Shown in pieces: positions 10,486-19,957 of a stretch of DNA of 64,000 nt; the stretch's first letter is position 1, and every line of letters starts with the position of its first letter. The notes beneath the pieces are model-generated. The model searched no databases. It was not told the origin of the DNA and was given only the letters and a program-made list of their open reading frames with translations. This stretch comes from Lunularia cruciata (lineage: Eukaryota > Streptophyta > Marchantiopsida > Lunulariales > Lunulariaceae), in the NCBI GenBank assembly GCA_948567375.1, contig OX419757.1, positions 8,928,001-8,992,000 on the forward strand. Reading direction: 5' to 3'. Made by a program: the position numbers and the translations under genes.

Positions 10486-10750
10486 CATGGAGAAACTTCC
10501 GGTTTTCTTTGGCCAGGATGGAGAAGATGTGGAGGCCTTTGTGAGAGCTTCAAGAAAGCTTGCATAGGAAACAATGAGAGGAAGAAGAATGAGTGGGCCT
10601 CATTATTACCAGATTTCTTTGAGGATGCAGCACTTATATGGTATAAGTCAAAATACCAAAAGAGAGAAGAGAGGTGGAGAAGAAGAGTCTTGTGAGAGTT
10701 TGACTTCAACACTCATTGAGAATTTTCTTCCAAATGAGAGTTATGAGAGA
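10486..10750 (+). pseudogene. Frameshifted gag fragment of C2
   Basis: It starts MEKLPVFFGQDGEDVEAFV, matching the C1 gag start (MGKLPVFFGKDGEDVEAFV). A one-base deletion just after AFVR brings a stop, and the match to C1 continues in another frame (NNERRKNEWASLLPDFFEDAA region). It ends near 10750 at ..ESYER, where family B gag sequence takes over. C2 is thus an LTR, leader and gag start joined to B2, and its protease, RT, integrase and other LTR are missing. Confidence 0.85.
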
Positions 10751-12151
10751 TGAATAAAAATAGATTCTCTTGGCTTCCAACCAATTGGATGGAGTAGCAA
10801 AGCTATGGGTGTGGTTCCAAGTGGAGCAAATTGAACAATAATTTGTTACACCAATCTTGACATGGCCAAAATTCAAGAGTGCAATAATTGGTTGATTCCA
10901 AGCTATAAATGCCACATGAGCTGCACAAGATAGGTTGGCAAAGTTGAAGCATATTGGCTTTATAAGAAGCTACATCATATAATTCTAGAACATCATCATG
11001 TAAATTCTAGATATATTGGAAGATGAAGCTCTGGATTGATTTGTGAGGAGCTTGAAATCACAAACCAAACTAGAGATGACTATGTGAGAGCCAAAACACT
11101 TGGCGGAAGCCCTGCAATTGGCTGAATGCTTTGATTTCTTGGTTGTAACAACTTGATCTTGACCTTGACCTCCACAAAACCTACCAATACACTACCAATA
11201 CATACATGGATGGAGGAGCTAGCACCAATGGAGATTGATGTTATCCAGCAAAGACCACTTGGCATTGTAGATAGAGAAAGATTGTGAAAAAATGGTGGTT
11301 GTGTCTATTGTTTGCAAATTGGACATTGCATTGTTGAATATCCACTCAAGAATATGCGATCTTGAAACATTGCCTAGATGGAGTTTGTGGAGCAGAATGA
11401 TAAAGGAAAAGGGAATCCTAATAGGAGATTTCAAGGCATCTATTGGGAACTTGATTAGTTCCAATGGGATTGAAGGCTTGACCTATGCAAGTTTGCTTTA
11501 CTTGTAAGGTATGATATTTGATCATGATTATAGGATTTTGGTTGATTATAGGAGTTCAAAGAGTTGCATGTTTATATAATTAGCAAAGGAATTAAGTAGT
11601 CCTATCAAACTAGTAATTGGAATTAGATTGATGATGATGGATGGTAGAAAGGGCTTTGCATTCTGTACTTCACATCCTATTACATTCAAGATTAAGAAAG
11701 AGTATTTGGAGTGTATGAGATTTATAGTGGAACCTCTCACTATGATGTCATTCTAGGTCTTCCTTGGCTTGAATGTCATACGGTTCAATTGATTGGAATT
11801 GATAATAAATCCAAGTATAACACCAAGGTAGGAATTTTTGATTAGGTTGTTTGGCACCTTTGAGTAAAACACATAAAAAAAATCAGTCCCAAGATGGGAA
11901 GTTTATCAAGAAACCAGCCATAGAGCAAGCTTTGAAGGAAGATAAGTCCCAAGATGGGAAATATGTCAATAAAATAGCCATAGAGCAAGCTTTGGAGGAA
12001 GATAAGTCTATATTTGCAATATGGATTAAGCCAATTGTGCATGGATGATCTGAGGAGGATCAAAAGCCTCATCAAGCAATGGTTGATCACATAGTCTAGG
12101 ATTTTTCCAATGTGTTTTTAAATGATCTACCAAAGGGATTACTCTCTGATC
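10751..12151 (+). pseudogene. B2 gag and protease remnants
   Basis: It aligns with B3 at 39525-40960: the gag block beginning AGATTCTCTTGGCTTC, a former zinc-knuckle area near 11295-11350, then a protease-like segment with a degenerate active site (ILVDYRSSK near 11530-11560) and VIGIRLMMM..RKGFAFC. Stops and indels break every frame. The stretch ends at 12151, where C1 is inserted, and pol resumes at 19958 in the same order as B3. Confidence 0.8.
11882..12008 (+). repeat. 63-bp coding repeat between protease and RT (2 copies in B2)
   Basis: Two tandem 63-bp units encode a 21-residue motif of the form SQDGKFIKKPAIEQALKEDK. B3 has three units at the same place (40635-40825). A period of exactly 21 codons keeps the reading frame, so copy number can change without breaking the polyprotein. 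Confidence 0.85.
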
Positions 12152-12830
12152 TGTGAGCCGGCCTGTCTCTCACTCAGGATGAACCTCTGATGGCTATTAT
12201 GGTAGCGCACCATGGACTAAGAAGGCAAGGAACCCCAACTCCATCATACTCCTCCAAGGCTAACACTCCAAGACTCAAGACATTGCTCACTAGAGAACTC
12301 AATGAGAGAGAGATAGTTGCAAATGAAAGGATGATGAGTACCTCCTCACTCCTTGTTTATATACTTGTGAAATAGTTACGTACCAAAGTTACTAATTACC
12401 GTAGTAACTCAAGTTACTAGACTAAAAGTCAAGTAAAGTCAAAAAGTAGAAAGGAATATCCATTCACATGGGCATATTCCCCTTATCTTGACCCAACCAC
12501 TAAAGCAAGGATTCCTTCACATGGGCTATCCTTGGACTAAAGAAGAATCCAAAACAAAAAGGCTTGCGGGCCCAAGAGTTCTCAACTCTTTCCCCAAAGC
12601 CAAACACCTAGGAATAATACCAAGTCAACACACTAAAATCCAAAATAGTGGTGCTCATCTTTTCTACTTCCTCTAAAGTAAGGTCCCATCTATCTTAGCT
12701 ATGACTAACTTTAGCTAACCATGACTAATATAGAACCATCCTTTATCTCTATATAAATAATATCTCTTAAGTACTTGTAATACCAAGCTAAATATCACAA
12801 TACCACACACATGCACAAATGGGTGTTACA
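12152..12830 (-). mobile_element. 3' LTR of C1
   Basis: On the minus strand it runs from TGTAACACCC to GGCTCACA, 679 bp, with terminal TG..CA. It matches 19275-19953 base for base as far as I could read. The gag-pol stop lies about 48 bp before it; the short gap holds CCGGGGGTAAA next to the LTR, a candidate purine-rich primer. Confidence 0.95.
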
Positions 12831-12878
12831 TTTACCCCCGGACTAAGTTTTCACTTTGTCCTCAAAGTGAAGGTCTCT

Positions 12879-15800
12879 CTACCTTCTATGGTACATCTTC
12901 AACTTATCATGGTTAATCCTATCAAAGTGTCTTCCTCCCAACTCCTTGAGATCATAGGTGTAATTGCCCCACACCTTCTCTACTATGAAAGGTCCAAAGT
13001 ACTTAGGCAAAAACTTCTTTTGCACTCTCTTGAATCGAATGGAATCAAACAACATTACCCAATCACCTTCTTTGAAAGGCTCCACCTTCTTCTTGCCTTG
13101 CCTCTTGTCATAGCTCTCCTTTTGTTTCCTTTGGGCTTGCTCCACTCGAACCATAGCAACTGCTCTTGCCTCTTCCAACTCCATGAGTTGATCCTTCCTT
13201 GACTTCCCTGCATCACTTCCTTGTGCTTTCTTCAATCTCCTATGAATGCTTTGGAAGGTAGGAAGATCAAAGTGAATAGGTAAGGTAGACTCAATACCAT
13301 ACACCAATTGGAATGGAGAATATCCAGTGGAAGTCTTCATGGTTGTCCTATACTCCCACAAAACTGCATGAATCCTCTTGTCCCAATGATGTTTAGCCCC
13401 CTCCATTTCTGCATCTTTGGCCAACATCATGCACAAGGTCTGATTGGTTCTCTCTGCCAAGCCATTGGAATTTGGCTTATAGGATGTAGTTACTCTATGT
13501 GTGATAGAGAAATGTCGTAGCATGGCTGTAGTAATGCTTCCTGTAAACTCTCCTCCTCTATCAGAAACCAACTCCAAAGGGCATCCAAACCTAGTGATAA
13601 TGCGTTCATAAAGAAATCTACCCACTTCATCTTCATTCTTGTCCCTCAATGGTCTAGCCTCAACCCACTTGGTAAGGTAATCAGTAACTACCACAATGTA
13701 CCGATTGTTCCTTGGGGTTCTATTGAGAGGTCCTACAAAATCAATTCCCCACTTCTCAAAAGGTCCTAGCAATGGAATTGATCTAAGTGGTGGAGTGGAT
13801 GTAGACTTTCTAGCAAAAGCTTGACAAACATGACAAGTTTTGCAATAATCAAGACAATCCTTGAAAATCCCTCTCCAATGGTAACCTGCATCTAGAATCT
13901 TGAAAGCAGTCACCTTTCCTGCAAAGTGTCCTCCACATACTAAACCTTCATGAAACTCCTTTATGAGTAGGATAGACTCTTCCTTACCCACTGCTCTTCG
14001 AAGTAGACCATCTGCTCCTTGGTGAAAAAGAATATCCTCCACCATTGTGTAAGGTCTAGATCTTGCTGCAAGGGCCTTCCTCTCCCTAGCATGCATCCCT
14101 TCTGGATAGTTACCTCTTGTCACAAAATCCACAATCTCCTTGTACTCCATTGGAATCTCTTGAGTGACTGAGATTGTCATGAGCTCCTCATCCGGGAAGG
14201 AATCATCTACTGGCTCATCTCCATCATGATCATAGGCTCTAGATAACAAATCAGCATTTGCATGTTTCTTTCCTGGCCTATCCTCAATTGTGTAGTCATA
14301 CTCAGACAAGAGTATCATCCACCTTGCTAGTCTCCCTTCAACATTAGGCTTGTTGAAGATGTACTTCAAAGCCTTGTGATCCGTGACAATTGTGGCTTTC
14401 CCTCCAATCAAGTAGTGTCTAAACTTCTTGAGACCAAAGATCACTGCCAACCCTTCTCTCTCTGTGACAGAGTAGTTCTTCTCTGCTGAAACCATCTGCC
14501 TACTAGCATAAGCTATTGGATGATCATGCCCATCTTGGTCTAATTGACTAAGAGTGCATCCTATAGCTACATTAGAAGCATCAGTGTAGAGGATGAAAGG
14601 CTTACTCCAATCAGGTTTAGCAAGAATTGGAGCTACAACAAGGGATTGCTTGAGCTCCTCAAAAGCTTTGAGAGCCTCCTTGTCTTCCAAAATCACCATG
14701 TAATCTACACCCTTCTTCATGTAGATGGTCAATGCATAAGCCTTGTTGGAAAATGAGAAGATGAACCTCCTATAGTACCCAACCATTCCCAAGAATTGGC
14801 GTAACTTTGTCAAGCTTGAAGGGAATGGAAGGTCTGAGATTTTCCTCACCTTCTCAGGATCAACTGCTATTCCATCCTTGGAGATGATGTGCCCCAAAAG
14901 TAGACCTTCTTCACATCCAAAAATGCACTTCTCTGGGTTGAGTGATGCATTTGCCTCATCCAAGCGTTGCAAGACTTTGATTAGGTGCTCAAAGTGCTCC
15001 TCCTTGCTCCCATAGACACAAAAGTCATCAATGAAATCTCTCACAAATTTCCCAATGAAAGGTTCAAATACCTTGTTCATGAACCGTTGGAATGTGGCTG
15101 GAGCATTGCAAAGCCCAAAAGGCATGACCTTGAAAGCGTAAGTTCCCCAAGGTGTGGTGAATGTGGTGAGTTGTTGATGCTCTGGTGCAATCTTGATTTG
15201 GTTATATCCACTATAACCATCTCCAAAACTATACCTCTCATGACCTGCAACCTCCTCCAAGATCTCATCAATGAATGGCAATGGGTAGTAGTCCTTCTTG
15301 GTAACAGCATTAAGCTTCTTGTAATCCACACATACCCGAAGCTTGCCATTCTTTTTCTTCACAATGACAATTGGAGACACCCATTCTGAATTCTCCACCT
15401 CAAAGATAAATCCAGCCTCCTTGAGCTTATCAATCTCCTCCTTCACAACCAAAGATATTGGTGGGCTAATGCGACGTTGCTTTTGGCGGATTGGTCTTGC
15501 ATGTGACTCCACCTCTATCTTGTGCTCCTCCAAGGTGACTTCCTTCAAATCCTTGTAACTAAAAGCAAACACATGGATGAACTTGCGGAAAATCTCCTCA
15601 AATCTCACCTTCTCCTCCTTGGTAACATTTGGGCCATACTTGAGGGTAGATAACCTTCTCTCTACCTCCTCAAGTGTCAATGGTGATTTATCTGGGTCCT
15701 TCAAAACCTCTGGCTTAGGTGCAAAATCCATAGCACACAAGGGATACACATCTAAATCAGATTCAGATTCATCTTCCTCCGTGGAAGTCTCCTCTTCCAT

Positions 15801-17705
15801 GCTTGTGTCCACACCTGAAGCTCCTTCTTCAGAATCTGATTCCCAATAATTAGAAGATGGGGTATCTGAATGTGAAGTGTTGGTGGTGTTAGTCACAGGA
15901 ACAGTGACTCTATGGTTTGATGGCCCAATCCTCAAGTACCCTTTGTGCCATCGATCAGTTGTGCGTGCTGCTCTCAACCATGGCCTCCCAAGAAGTAAGT
16001 CATAGCTTGAATCCTTCAAGACTTGGAAAGTCATGAGATTTTGAACTCCCATAACTGAAACTACCACCTTATCCATCACCCCTACTGGTCGAACTTGTTG
16101 CTTGTTTGCCATGCTCACCACAAATGTTGAAGGTCTTGAGGGTATCATACCCAACTTCTTCATCAACCTTTCTGACATGGCATTCACTGCTGATCCTCCA
16201 TCAACCAATGCATCCTTGATGTTGTGACCATTCACTCTCACATCAATCTTGGAGGCATATTCACAAGCCTCCCATGGTGCTGGCTTGGCATCCACCACCC
16301 CCATTGATACTGGAACTTTTGCCTTCTTCTTCTTTTTGCTCCTTGTAGAACTCAAACCACCTCTAAGCTCCTTTCTCAAGGTAGGGTTCAAAGCAATTAA
16401 TTGGCCCACTGTGATGTTAGCCTTGTGACTACCAACATCCTCCAACACATTGTAGTTCCATTGTTGCTTTGAGATCAAGAAGTCCTCCATCCCCAACTTC
16501 TTCCTTGGAGTCTTTGTTGTTGATGGTGTTGAGGTGCGAGTGCTCCTAGTAGACATAGGAGTATCCTTGCTTGAAGTAAATCCTTGAGAAGAGTGAACAT
16601 CCTCTGCAAAACGAGCTCTCTTCTTCTCTTCTGCCAAAAGCTCCAAATTAAGACCCTTGGAGTTTGAGCACTCTCCCTTCTCATACTTGCTCTCAACCAC
16701 ATCTATGGATGCTATCCCCTTACCTTTGTTGGGATTAGGAGCCACTTGGGTTTCACTACCTCCCTCTTTCCCTCTATTGGCTCCCTCATAACCCCTTCCT
16801 CCATGGTAAGTGGAATTTGGGCAATTCCTTTGGATATGGCCTCTTCCTCCACAACCAAAACAATTTCTATCATTGAAATTGTTGGCTGGTTGGCCTCCTC
16901 TATATGGATAGTTTCCATAACTCCTAGGTCCTCTCCCTACATTCTGATCCACCTCTCTCTTCTCCCATAGTTGCACCACATTGATCTTGAGATCCGCAAG
17001 TTGTTCTGTGATGGTTTGGAGTGGATCTTTTGGTGGAGGTGCAAGAATTAGAGCAACTACTACTTGTGGTGCAACCCTTGTCACCAAAGTATCAGAAGTT
17101 CCACCATACTTGTAGCCTTGAGGAGGATGCACAACCTCCTTCACCACCAAATCACTCTCATCCCCTTCCAAACTCTCCTCCATACGAATTGCGATCTTGA
17201 TAGCTTCAACCTTGGAAGAAGGTTTCTCATATCTCACCTTGCTTCTAATTTGTGGTCTCAATCCTCCCACAAAATTCTTGGTGAGCATGGCCCCTATGCC
17301 AATCATTGTAGTCTCCACATCATCCCCACCCTTCCTCAACACTATGCGAAATCTGGACTCCAACTTTTCCACTCTTTCCACATAGACCCTCACTTTCTCT
17401 CCATCTCCTTGCTTGAGAAATGTAACCTCACTCATCAATCTCTCATAACTCTCATCAGGAAGAAAGTTCTCAATGAGTGCTGAAGTCAAAGTCTCCCAAG
17501 ACTCCTCTTCCCCCTCTCTCCTCTCTCTCTTTTGGTATTCTGACTCATACCATGTAAGTGCTGCATCCTCAAAGAAATCTGGTAATAATGAGGCCCACTC
17601 ATTCTTCCTCCTCTCATTGTTTCCTATGCAAGCTCTCTTGAAGTCTCTCACAAAGGCCTCCACATCTTCTCCATCCTTGCCAAAGAAAACCGGAAGTTTC
17701 CCCAT
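12879..17705 (-). CDS. Gag-pol polyprotein of C1 (1608 aa)
   Basis: A single open frame encodes all enzymes for copying and inserting the element. In order: gag from residue 1; CCHC knuckle C282, C285, H290, C295; Asp protease around D502 in LVDGGSAVN (DGGS in place of the usual D-T/S-G); RT about 750-930 with D829 in GDGYSGY and the FIDD box at 891-894; RNase H from about 1035 with D1042 in YTDAS; integrase with zinc-binding H and C pairs near 1250-1300 and core acids D1322, D1382 and E1418, 35 residues separating the last two. The C-terminus is a GPF-type domain (YFGPFIVEKV) with no chromodomain. There is no stop between gag and pol, so Gag excess would have to come from another mechanism. 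An unusual residue is Gly just before the catalytic RT Asp (usually Leu). Expression and activity are not shown. Confidence 0.97.
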   Translation of the reverse strand: MGKLPVFFGKDGEDVEAFVRDFKRACIGNNERRKNEWASLLPDFFEDAALTWYESEYQKRERREGEEESWETLTSALIENFLPDESYERLMSEVTFLKQGDGEKVRVYVERVEKLESRFRIVLRKGGDDVETTMIGIGAMLTKNFVGGLRPQIRSKVRYEKPSSKVEAIKIAIRMEESLEGDESDLVVKEVVHPPQGYKYGGTSDTLVTRVAPQVVVALILAPPPKDPLQTITEQLADLKINVVQLWEKREVDQNVGRGPRSYGNYPYRGGQPANNFNDRNCFGCGGRGHIQRNCPNSTYHGGRGYEGANRGKEGGSETQVAPNPNKGKGIASIDVVESKYEKGECSNSKGLNLELLAEEKKRARFAEDVHSSQGFTSSKDTPMSTRSTRTSTPSTTKTPRKKLGMEDFLISKQQWNYNVLEDVGSHKANITVGQLIALNPTLRKELRGGLSSTRSKKKKKAKVPVSMGVVDAKPAPWEACEYASKIDVRVNGHNIKDALVDGGSAVNAMSERLMKKLGMIPSRPSTFVVSMANKQQVRPVGVMDKVVVSVMGVQNLMTFQVLKDSSYDLLLGRPWLRAARTTDRWHKGYLRIGPSNHRVTVPVTNTTNTSHSDTPSSNYWESDSEEGASGVDTSMEEETSTEEDESESDLDVYPLCAMDFAPKPEVLKDPDKSPLTLEEVERRLSTLKYGPNVTKEEKVRFEEIFRKFIHVFAFSYKDLKEVTLEEHKIEVESHARPIRQKQRRISPPISLVVKEEIDKLKEAGFIFEVENSEWVSPIVIVKKKNGKLRVCVDYKKLNAVTKKDYYPLPFIDEILEEVAGHERYSFGDGYSGYNQIKIAPEHQQLTTFTTPWGTYAFKVMPFGLCNAPATFQRFMNKVFEPFIGKFVRDFIDDFCVYGSKEEHFEHLIKVLQRLDEANASLNPEKCIFGCEEGLLLGHIISKDGIAVDPEKVRKISDLPFPSSLTKLRQFLGMVGYYRRFIFSFSNKAYALTIYMKKGVDYMVILEDKEALKAFEELKQSLVVAPILAKPDWSKPFILYTDASNVAIGCTLSQLDQDGHDHPIAYASRQMVSAEKNYSVTEREGLAVIFGLKKFRHYLIGGKATIVTDHKALKYIFNKPNVEGRLARWMILLSEYDYTIEDRPGKKHANADLLSRAYDHDGDEPVDDSFPDEELMTISVTQEIPMEYKEIVDFVTRGNYPEGMHARERKALAARSRPYTMVEDILFHQGADGLLRRAVGKEESILLIKEFHEGLVCGGHFAGKVTAFKILDAGYHWRGIFKDCLDYCKTCHVCQAFARKSTSTPPLRSIPLLGPFEKWGIDFVGPLNRTPRNNRYIVVVTDYLTKWVEARPLRDKNEDEVGRFLYERIITRFGCPLELVSDRGGEFTGSITTAMLRHFSITHRVTTSYKPNSNGLAERTNQTLCMMLAKDAEMEGAKHHWDKRIHAVLWEYRTTMKTSTGYSPFQLVYGIESTLPIHFDLPTFQSIHRRLKKAQGSDAGKSRKDQLMELEEARAVAMVRVEQAQRKQKESYDKRQGKKKVEPFKEGDWVMLFDSIRFKRVQKKFLPKYFGPFIVEKVWGNYTYDLKELGGRHFDRINHDKLKMYHRR

Positions 17706-17940
17706 CTTAACCCCTCACTATCTTTCTTTTCTCTTAATTTTTTTTTTCTCTTTTCTTTTCTCTCACTCTATTACTAATAGAGTATATACATGACTAACAC
17801 CATCTGAGAATAATCCACTCTAGGGAACACAAAAGGTTCAGGTTGCTCCAAGATTTCTATAGCAACATCAAATCCTAGAGTGCATATTAATCTAACTCTC
17901 ATGGATAGTTTATCCATAAGTTGAAAGATTATCTCCATCA

Positions 17941-18438
17941 CTAATCTTGAGAACTAGCTGATGAAGGTGGTAGTATTTCTGTAGCTGTACTAAGACTCTC
18001 TCCAAGATCCTTCACCAAAGTTTCCAAAAGTGCTTTTACTCCACTACACTCATGTCCTTTTGGAAGTCCTTCAACTCCACAAACCTCACACAACTCCTTG
18101 GTCTTAGATCTTCTCCCTCCCAATCTTGGTGAAGAAGGTCCAACATGCAAACCCAAGTCAAGTAAGCCTCTCCTTTCCCTCAATCTCTTGCTCTCAAAGG
18201 TTAATGGACATGAACTTGCCTTATGTCCCTTCTCTCCACATAGAAAGCACTTAGACTCACTCTTTCCTCCAAGTGGTGTAGGTTTTTGGATCCTCTCAAC
18301 ACTCTCTTCAAATTCTATTGTAAACTCTCTTTTCCTCAAATCCACCCCTACAATCACCTCAAACCCTTGGGGAACCTTGCATAATCTCAATTTCCACTCT
18401 TGATGACCCTCCATGTTCCCAAAGATGAATCTAAACAC
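17941..18438 (-). CDS. Leader ORF c of C1: small CCHC-knuckle protein (up to 165 aa)
   Basis: A separate ORF upstream of gag-pol, same strand, ending about 235 bp before the gag start. It holds a canonical knuckle CFLCGEKGHKASSC (C64, C67, H72, C77) and a second cluster CEVC..GHEC (C117, C120, H129, C131), with a basic linker (KRLRERR, GGRRSKTK). The first Met of the frame is at 18438, another at 18414. Compared with C2 there are single-base differences near the N-terminus that shift frame, so the true start is uncertain, but the part with both Cys/His clusters is clearly shared. It may be an extra Gag-like RNA-binding protein. It is not a copy of the gag knuckle, whose sequence differs. Confidence 0.65.
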   Translation of the reverse strand: MFRFIFGNMEGHQEWKLRLCKVPQGFEVIVGVDLRKREFTIEFEESVERIQKPTPLGGKSESKCFLCGEKGHKASSCPLTFESKRLRERRGLLDLGLHVGPSSPRLGGRRSKTKELCEVCGVEGLPKGHECSGVKALLETLVKDLGESLSTATEILPPSSASSQD

Positions 18439-18799
18439 TCAAACATGCTTTTTGTTGATCTCAAATTTCTCATGCATGAGATCTCCACTCTGCAGAATTG
18501 ACCCTTCCTCACAATGTCACTCAAATCTCCCAACGAATATGTCACAGTCCTCTGAAATTTTCCACACTTGATCACAACTCTAGGGCGTCCCTCCCTGTAA
18601 AATTTTAGATCTTTTCATCGAGCCATTTGGCCTAGACACCTTTCTATTCAGCACCCATATTTCAGATTTGGTCTGAAAACCACCCCCCTCACTTCAAAAA
18701 CTCATAACGCACTGCGCAAAAATGATCTTTGTCTAATTTTTGTGGCACCAGGTAGGATACAATGCACTGAATTTTCTTAGAAATTTTCAGGACAATTCA

Positions 18800-19033
18800 C
18801 TAAAAATTGAAGAAATGGCAGACTCTGTACAATTTTCCAGAGAGCATGCAGTTGCGGGAGCACTTTACCCTATCAACTTTCAAAAATTCTAGCCTTGTGC
18901 GCATAGAAGCTCTCTCAATAATTTCAAGTGTGCTAACTGAAAGATAACCCAAGCTATCATGTGTAGAAATCTCAAGTCCAGATCTCAAACTTGAGATTTT
19001 GCCCAAAATCACCTTAATCCCCAAAATCTGCAA
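18800..19033 (-). CDS. Leader ORF b of C1 (77 aa), unknown function
   Basis: MQILGIKVILGK..HFFNF, the same length as its C2 partner at 9166-9399. Substitutions are spread along the ORF with no indel. It lies between ORFs a and c in a different frame. Nothing is recognised. Confidence 0.3.
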   Translation of the reverse strand: MQILGIKVILGKISSLRSGLEISTHDSLGYLSVSTLEIIERASMRTRLEFLKVDRVKCSRNCMLSGKLYRVCHFFNF

Positions 19034-19062
19034 TCCACCTCACACAATCTCTCCAATTCCTC

Positions 19063-19296
19063 TCATGTGTACAAGATGTACAAAATCACCTCAAAGACAT
19101 CATAATGAACTACAGGGTATACAAATGGATCTTGGTTCTCTAACATAAGTTCAGCCCTCTCCTCTCCTAATGTTCTCTCCAAGTGAGCTCTCATAGCCTC
19201 CTTCTGCCTAATGTAGAATTGGACGCGGAACATTATCTTGCCTTCTAGAGAGGTCCTGGCAACGGAACCAAAAATGTGAGCCGGCCTGTCTCTCAC
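19063..19296 (-). CDS. Leader ORF a of C1 (77 aa), starts inside the LTR
   Basis: MRDRPAHIFGSVA..ILYILYT. The start codon lies in the last 22 bp of the 5' LTR and the ORF reads through the primer-binding site. It is one residue longer than its C2 partner at 8906-9136 through an in-frame codon difference. No family is recognised. It would be the first AUG-led ORF on a transcript starting downstream of the LTR TATA box, if no earlier AUG is used. Confidence 0.35.
   Translation of the reverse strand: MRDRPAHIFGSVARTSLEGKIMFRVQFYIRQKEAMRAHLERTLGEERAELMLENQDPFVYPVVHYDVFEVILYILYT
19255..19271 (-). other. Primer-binding site of C1
   Basis: Three bases after the LTR end the minus strand reads TTGGTTCCGTTGCCAGG. 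C2 has TTGGTTCCGTTGCCGAG at 8931-8947. The ..CCGTTGCC core resembles primer sites of Ogre/Tat/Athila elements that use tRNA-Asp or similar, but I cannot name the tRNA; it is clearly not the initiator-Met site used by families B and D. Confidence 0.65.
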
Positions 19297-19953
19297 TCAG
19301 GATGAACCTCTGATGGCTATTATGGTAGCGCACCATGGACTAAGAAGGCAAGGAACCCCAACTCCATCATACTCCTCCAAGGCTAACACTCCAAGACTCA
19401 AGACATTGCTCACTAGAGAACTCAATGAGAGAGAGATAGTTGCAAATGAAAGGATGATGAGTACCTCCTCACTCCTTGTTTATATACTTGTGAAATAGTT
19501 ACGTACCAAAGTTACTAATTACCGTAGTAACTCAAGTTACTAGACTAAAAGTCAAGTAAAGTCAAAAAGTAGAAAGGAATATCCATTCACATGGGCATAT
19601 TCCCCTTATCTTGACCCAACCACTAAAGCAAGGATTCCTTCACATGGGCTATCCTTGGACTAAAGAAGAATCCAAAACAAAAAGGCTTGCGGGCCCAAGA
19701 GTTCTCAACTCTTTCCCCAAAGCCAAACACCTAGGAATAATACCAAGTCAACACACTAAAATCCAAAATAGTGGTGCTCATCTTTTCTACTTCCTCTAAA
19801 GTAAGGTCCCATCTATCTTAGCTATGACTAACTTTAGCTAACCATGACTAATATAGAACCATCCTTTATCTCTATATAAATAATATCTCTTAAGTACTTG
19901 TAATACCAAGCTAAATATCACAATACCACACACATGCACAAATGGGTGTTACA
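19275..19953 (-). mobile_element. 5' LTR of C1
   Basis: 679 bp with TG..CA ends, reading the same as the 3' LTR. Downstream on the minus strand follow the primer site, leader and gag-pol. Its outer edge (19953) abuts the GATC target copy and the resumed B2 pol. Confidence 0.95.
19479..19486 (-). promoter_or_regulatory. TATA box in the C1 5' LTR
   Basis: The minus strand reads AAGTATATAAACAAGG, a good plant TATA context, about 205 bp before the LTR 3' end. The block is unchanged in the diverged C2 LTR (8716-8723), which supports function as the element promoter. Confidence 0.6.
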
Positions 19954-19957
19954 GATC

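Larger units (their letters stand above)
12152..19953 (-). mobile_element. Intact, apparently young Ty3 element C1 (7802 bp, minus strand)
   Basis: A complete LTR element: 5' LTR 19275-19953, primer site 19255-19271, leader ORFs, an uninterrupted gag-pol of 1608 codons, 3' LTR 12152-12830. Both LTRs are 679 bp and I found no difference between them on reading, which points to recent insertion. The target copy is 4 bp (GATC at 12148-12151 and 19954-19957). Removing the element and one GATC restores colinearity with the B3 pol. RT motifs (YPLPFIDEILEEVAGH, GYSGYNQI, MPFGLCNAPATFQRFM) and the absent chromodomain place it with Ogre/Tat/Athila-type elements. Confidence 0.95.

Noticed and set aside
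14985-15389. 134-codon plus-strand ORF inside the C1 gag-pol
   Set aside because: Antisense shadow of the reverse transcriptase frame.
12879-17705. Endogenous pararetrovirus origin of the long polyprotein
   Set aside because: It has integrase, LTRs, a primer site and target duplications, all features of a Ty3 retrotransposon; no movement-protein region was seen.
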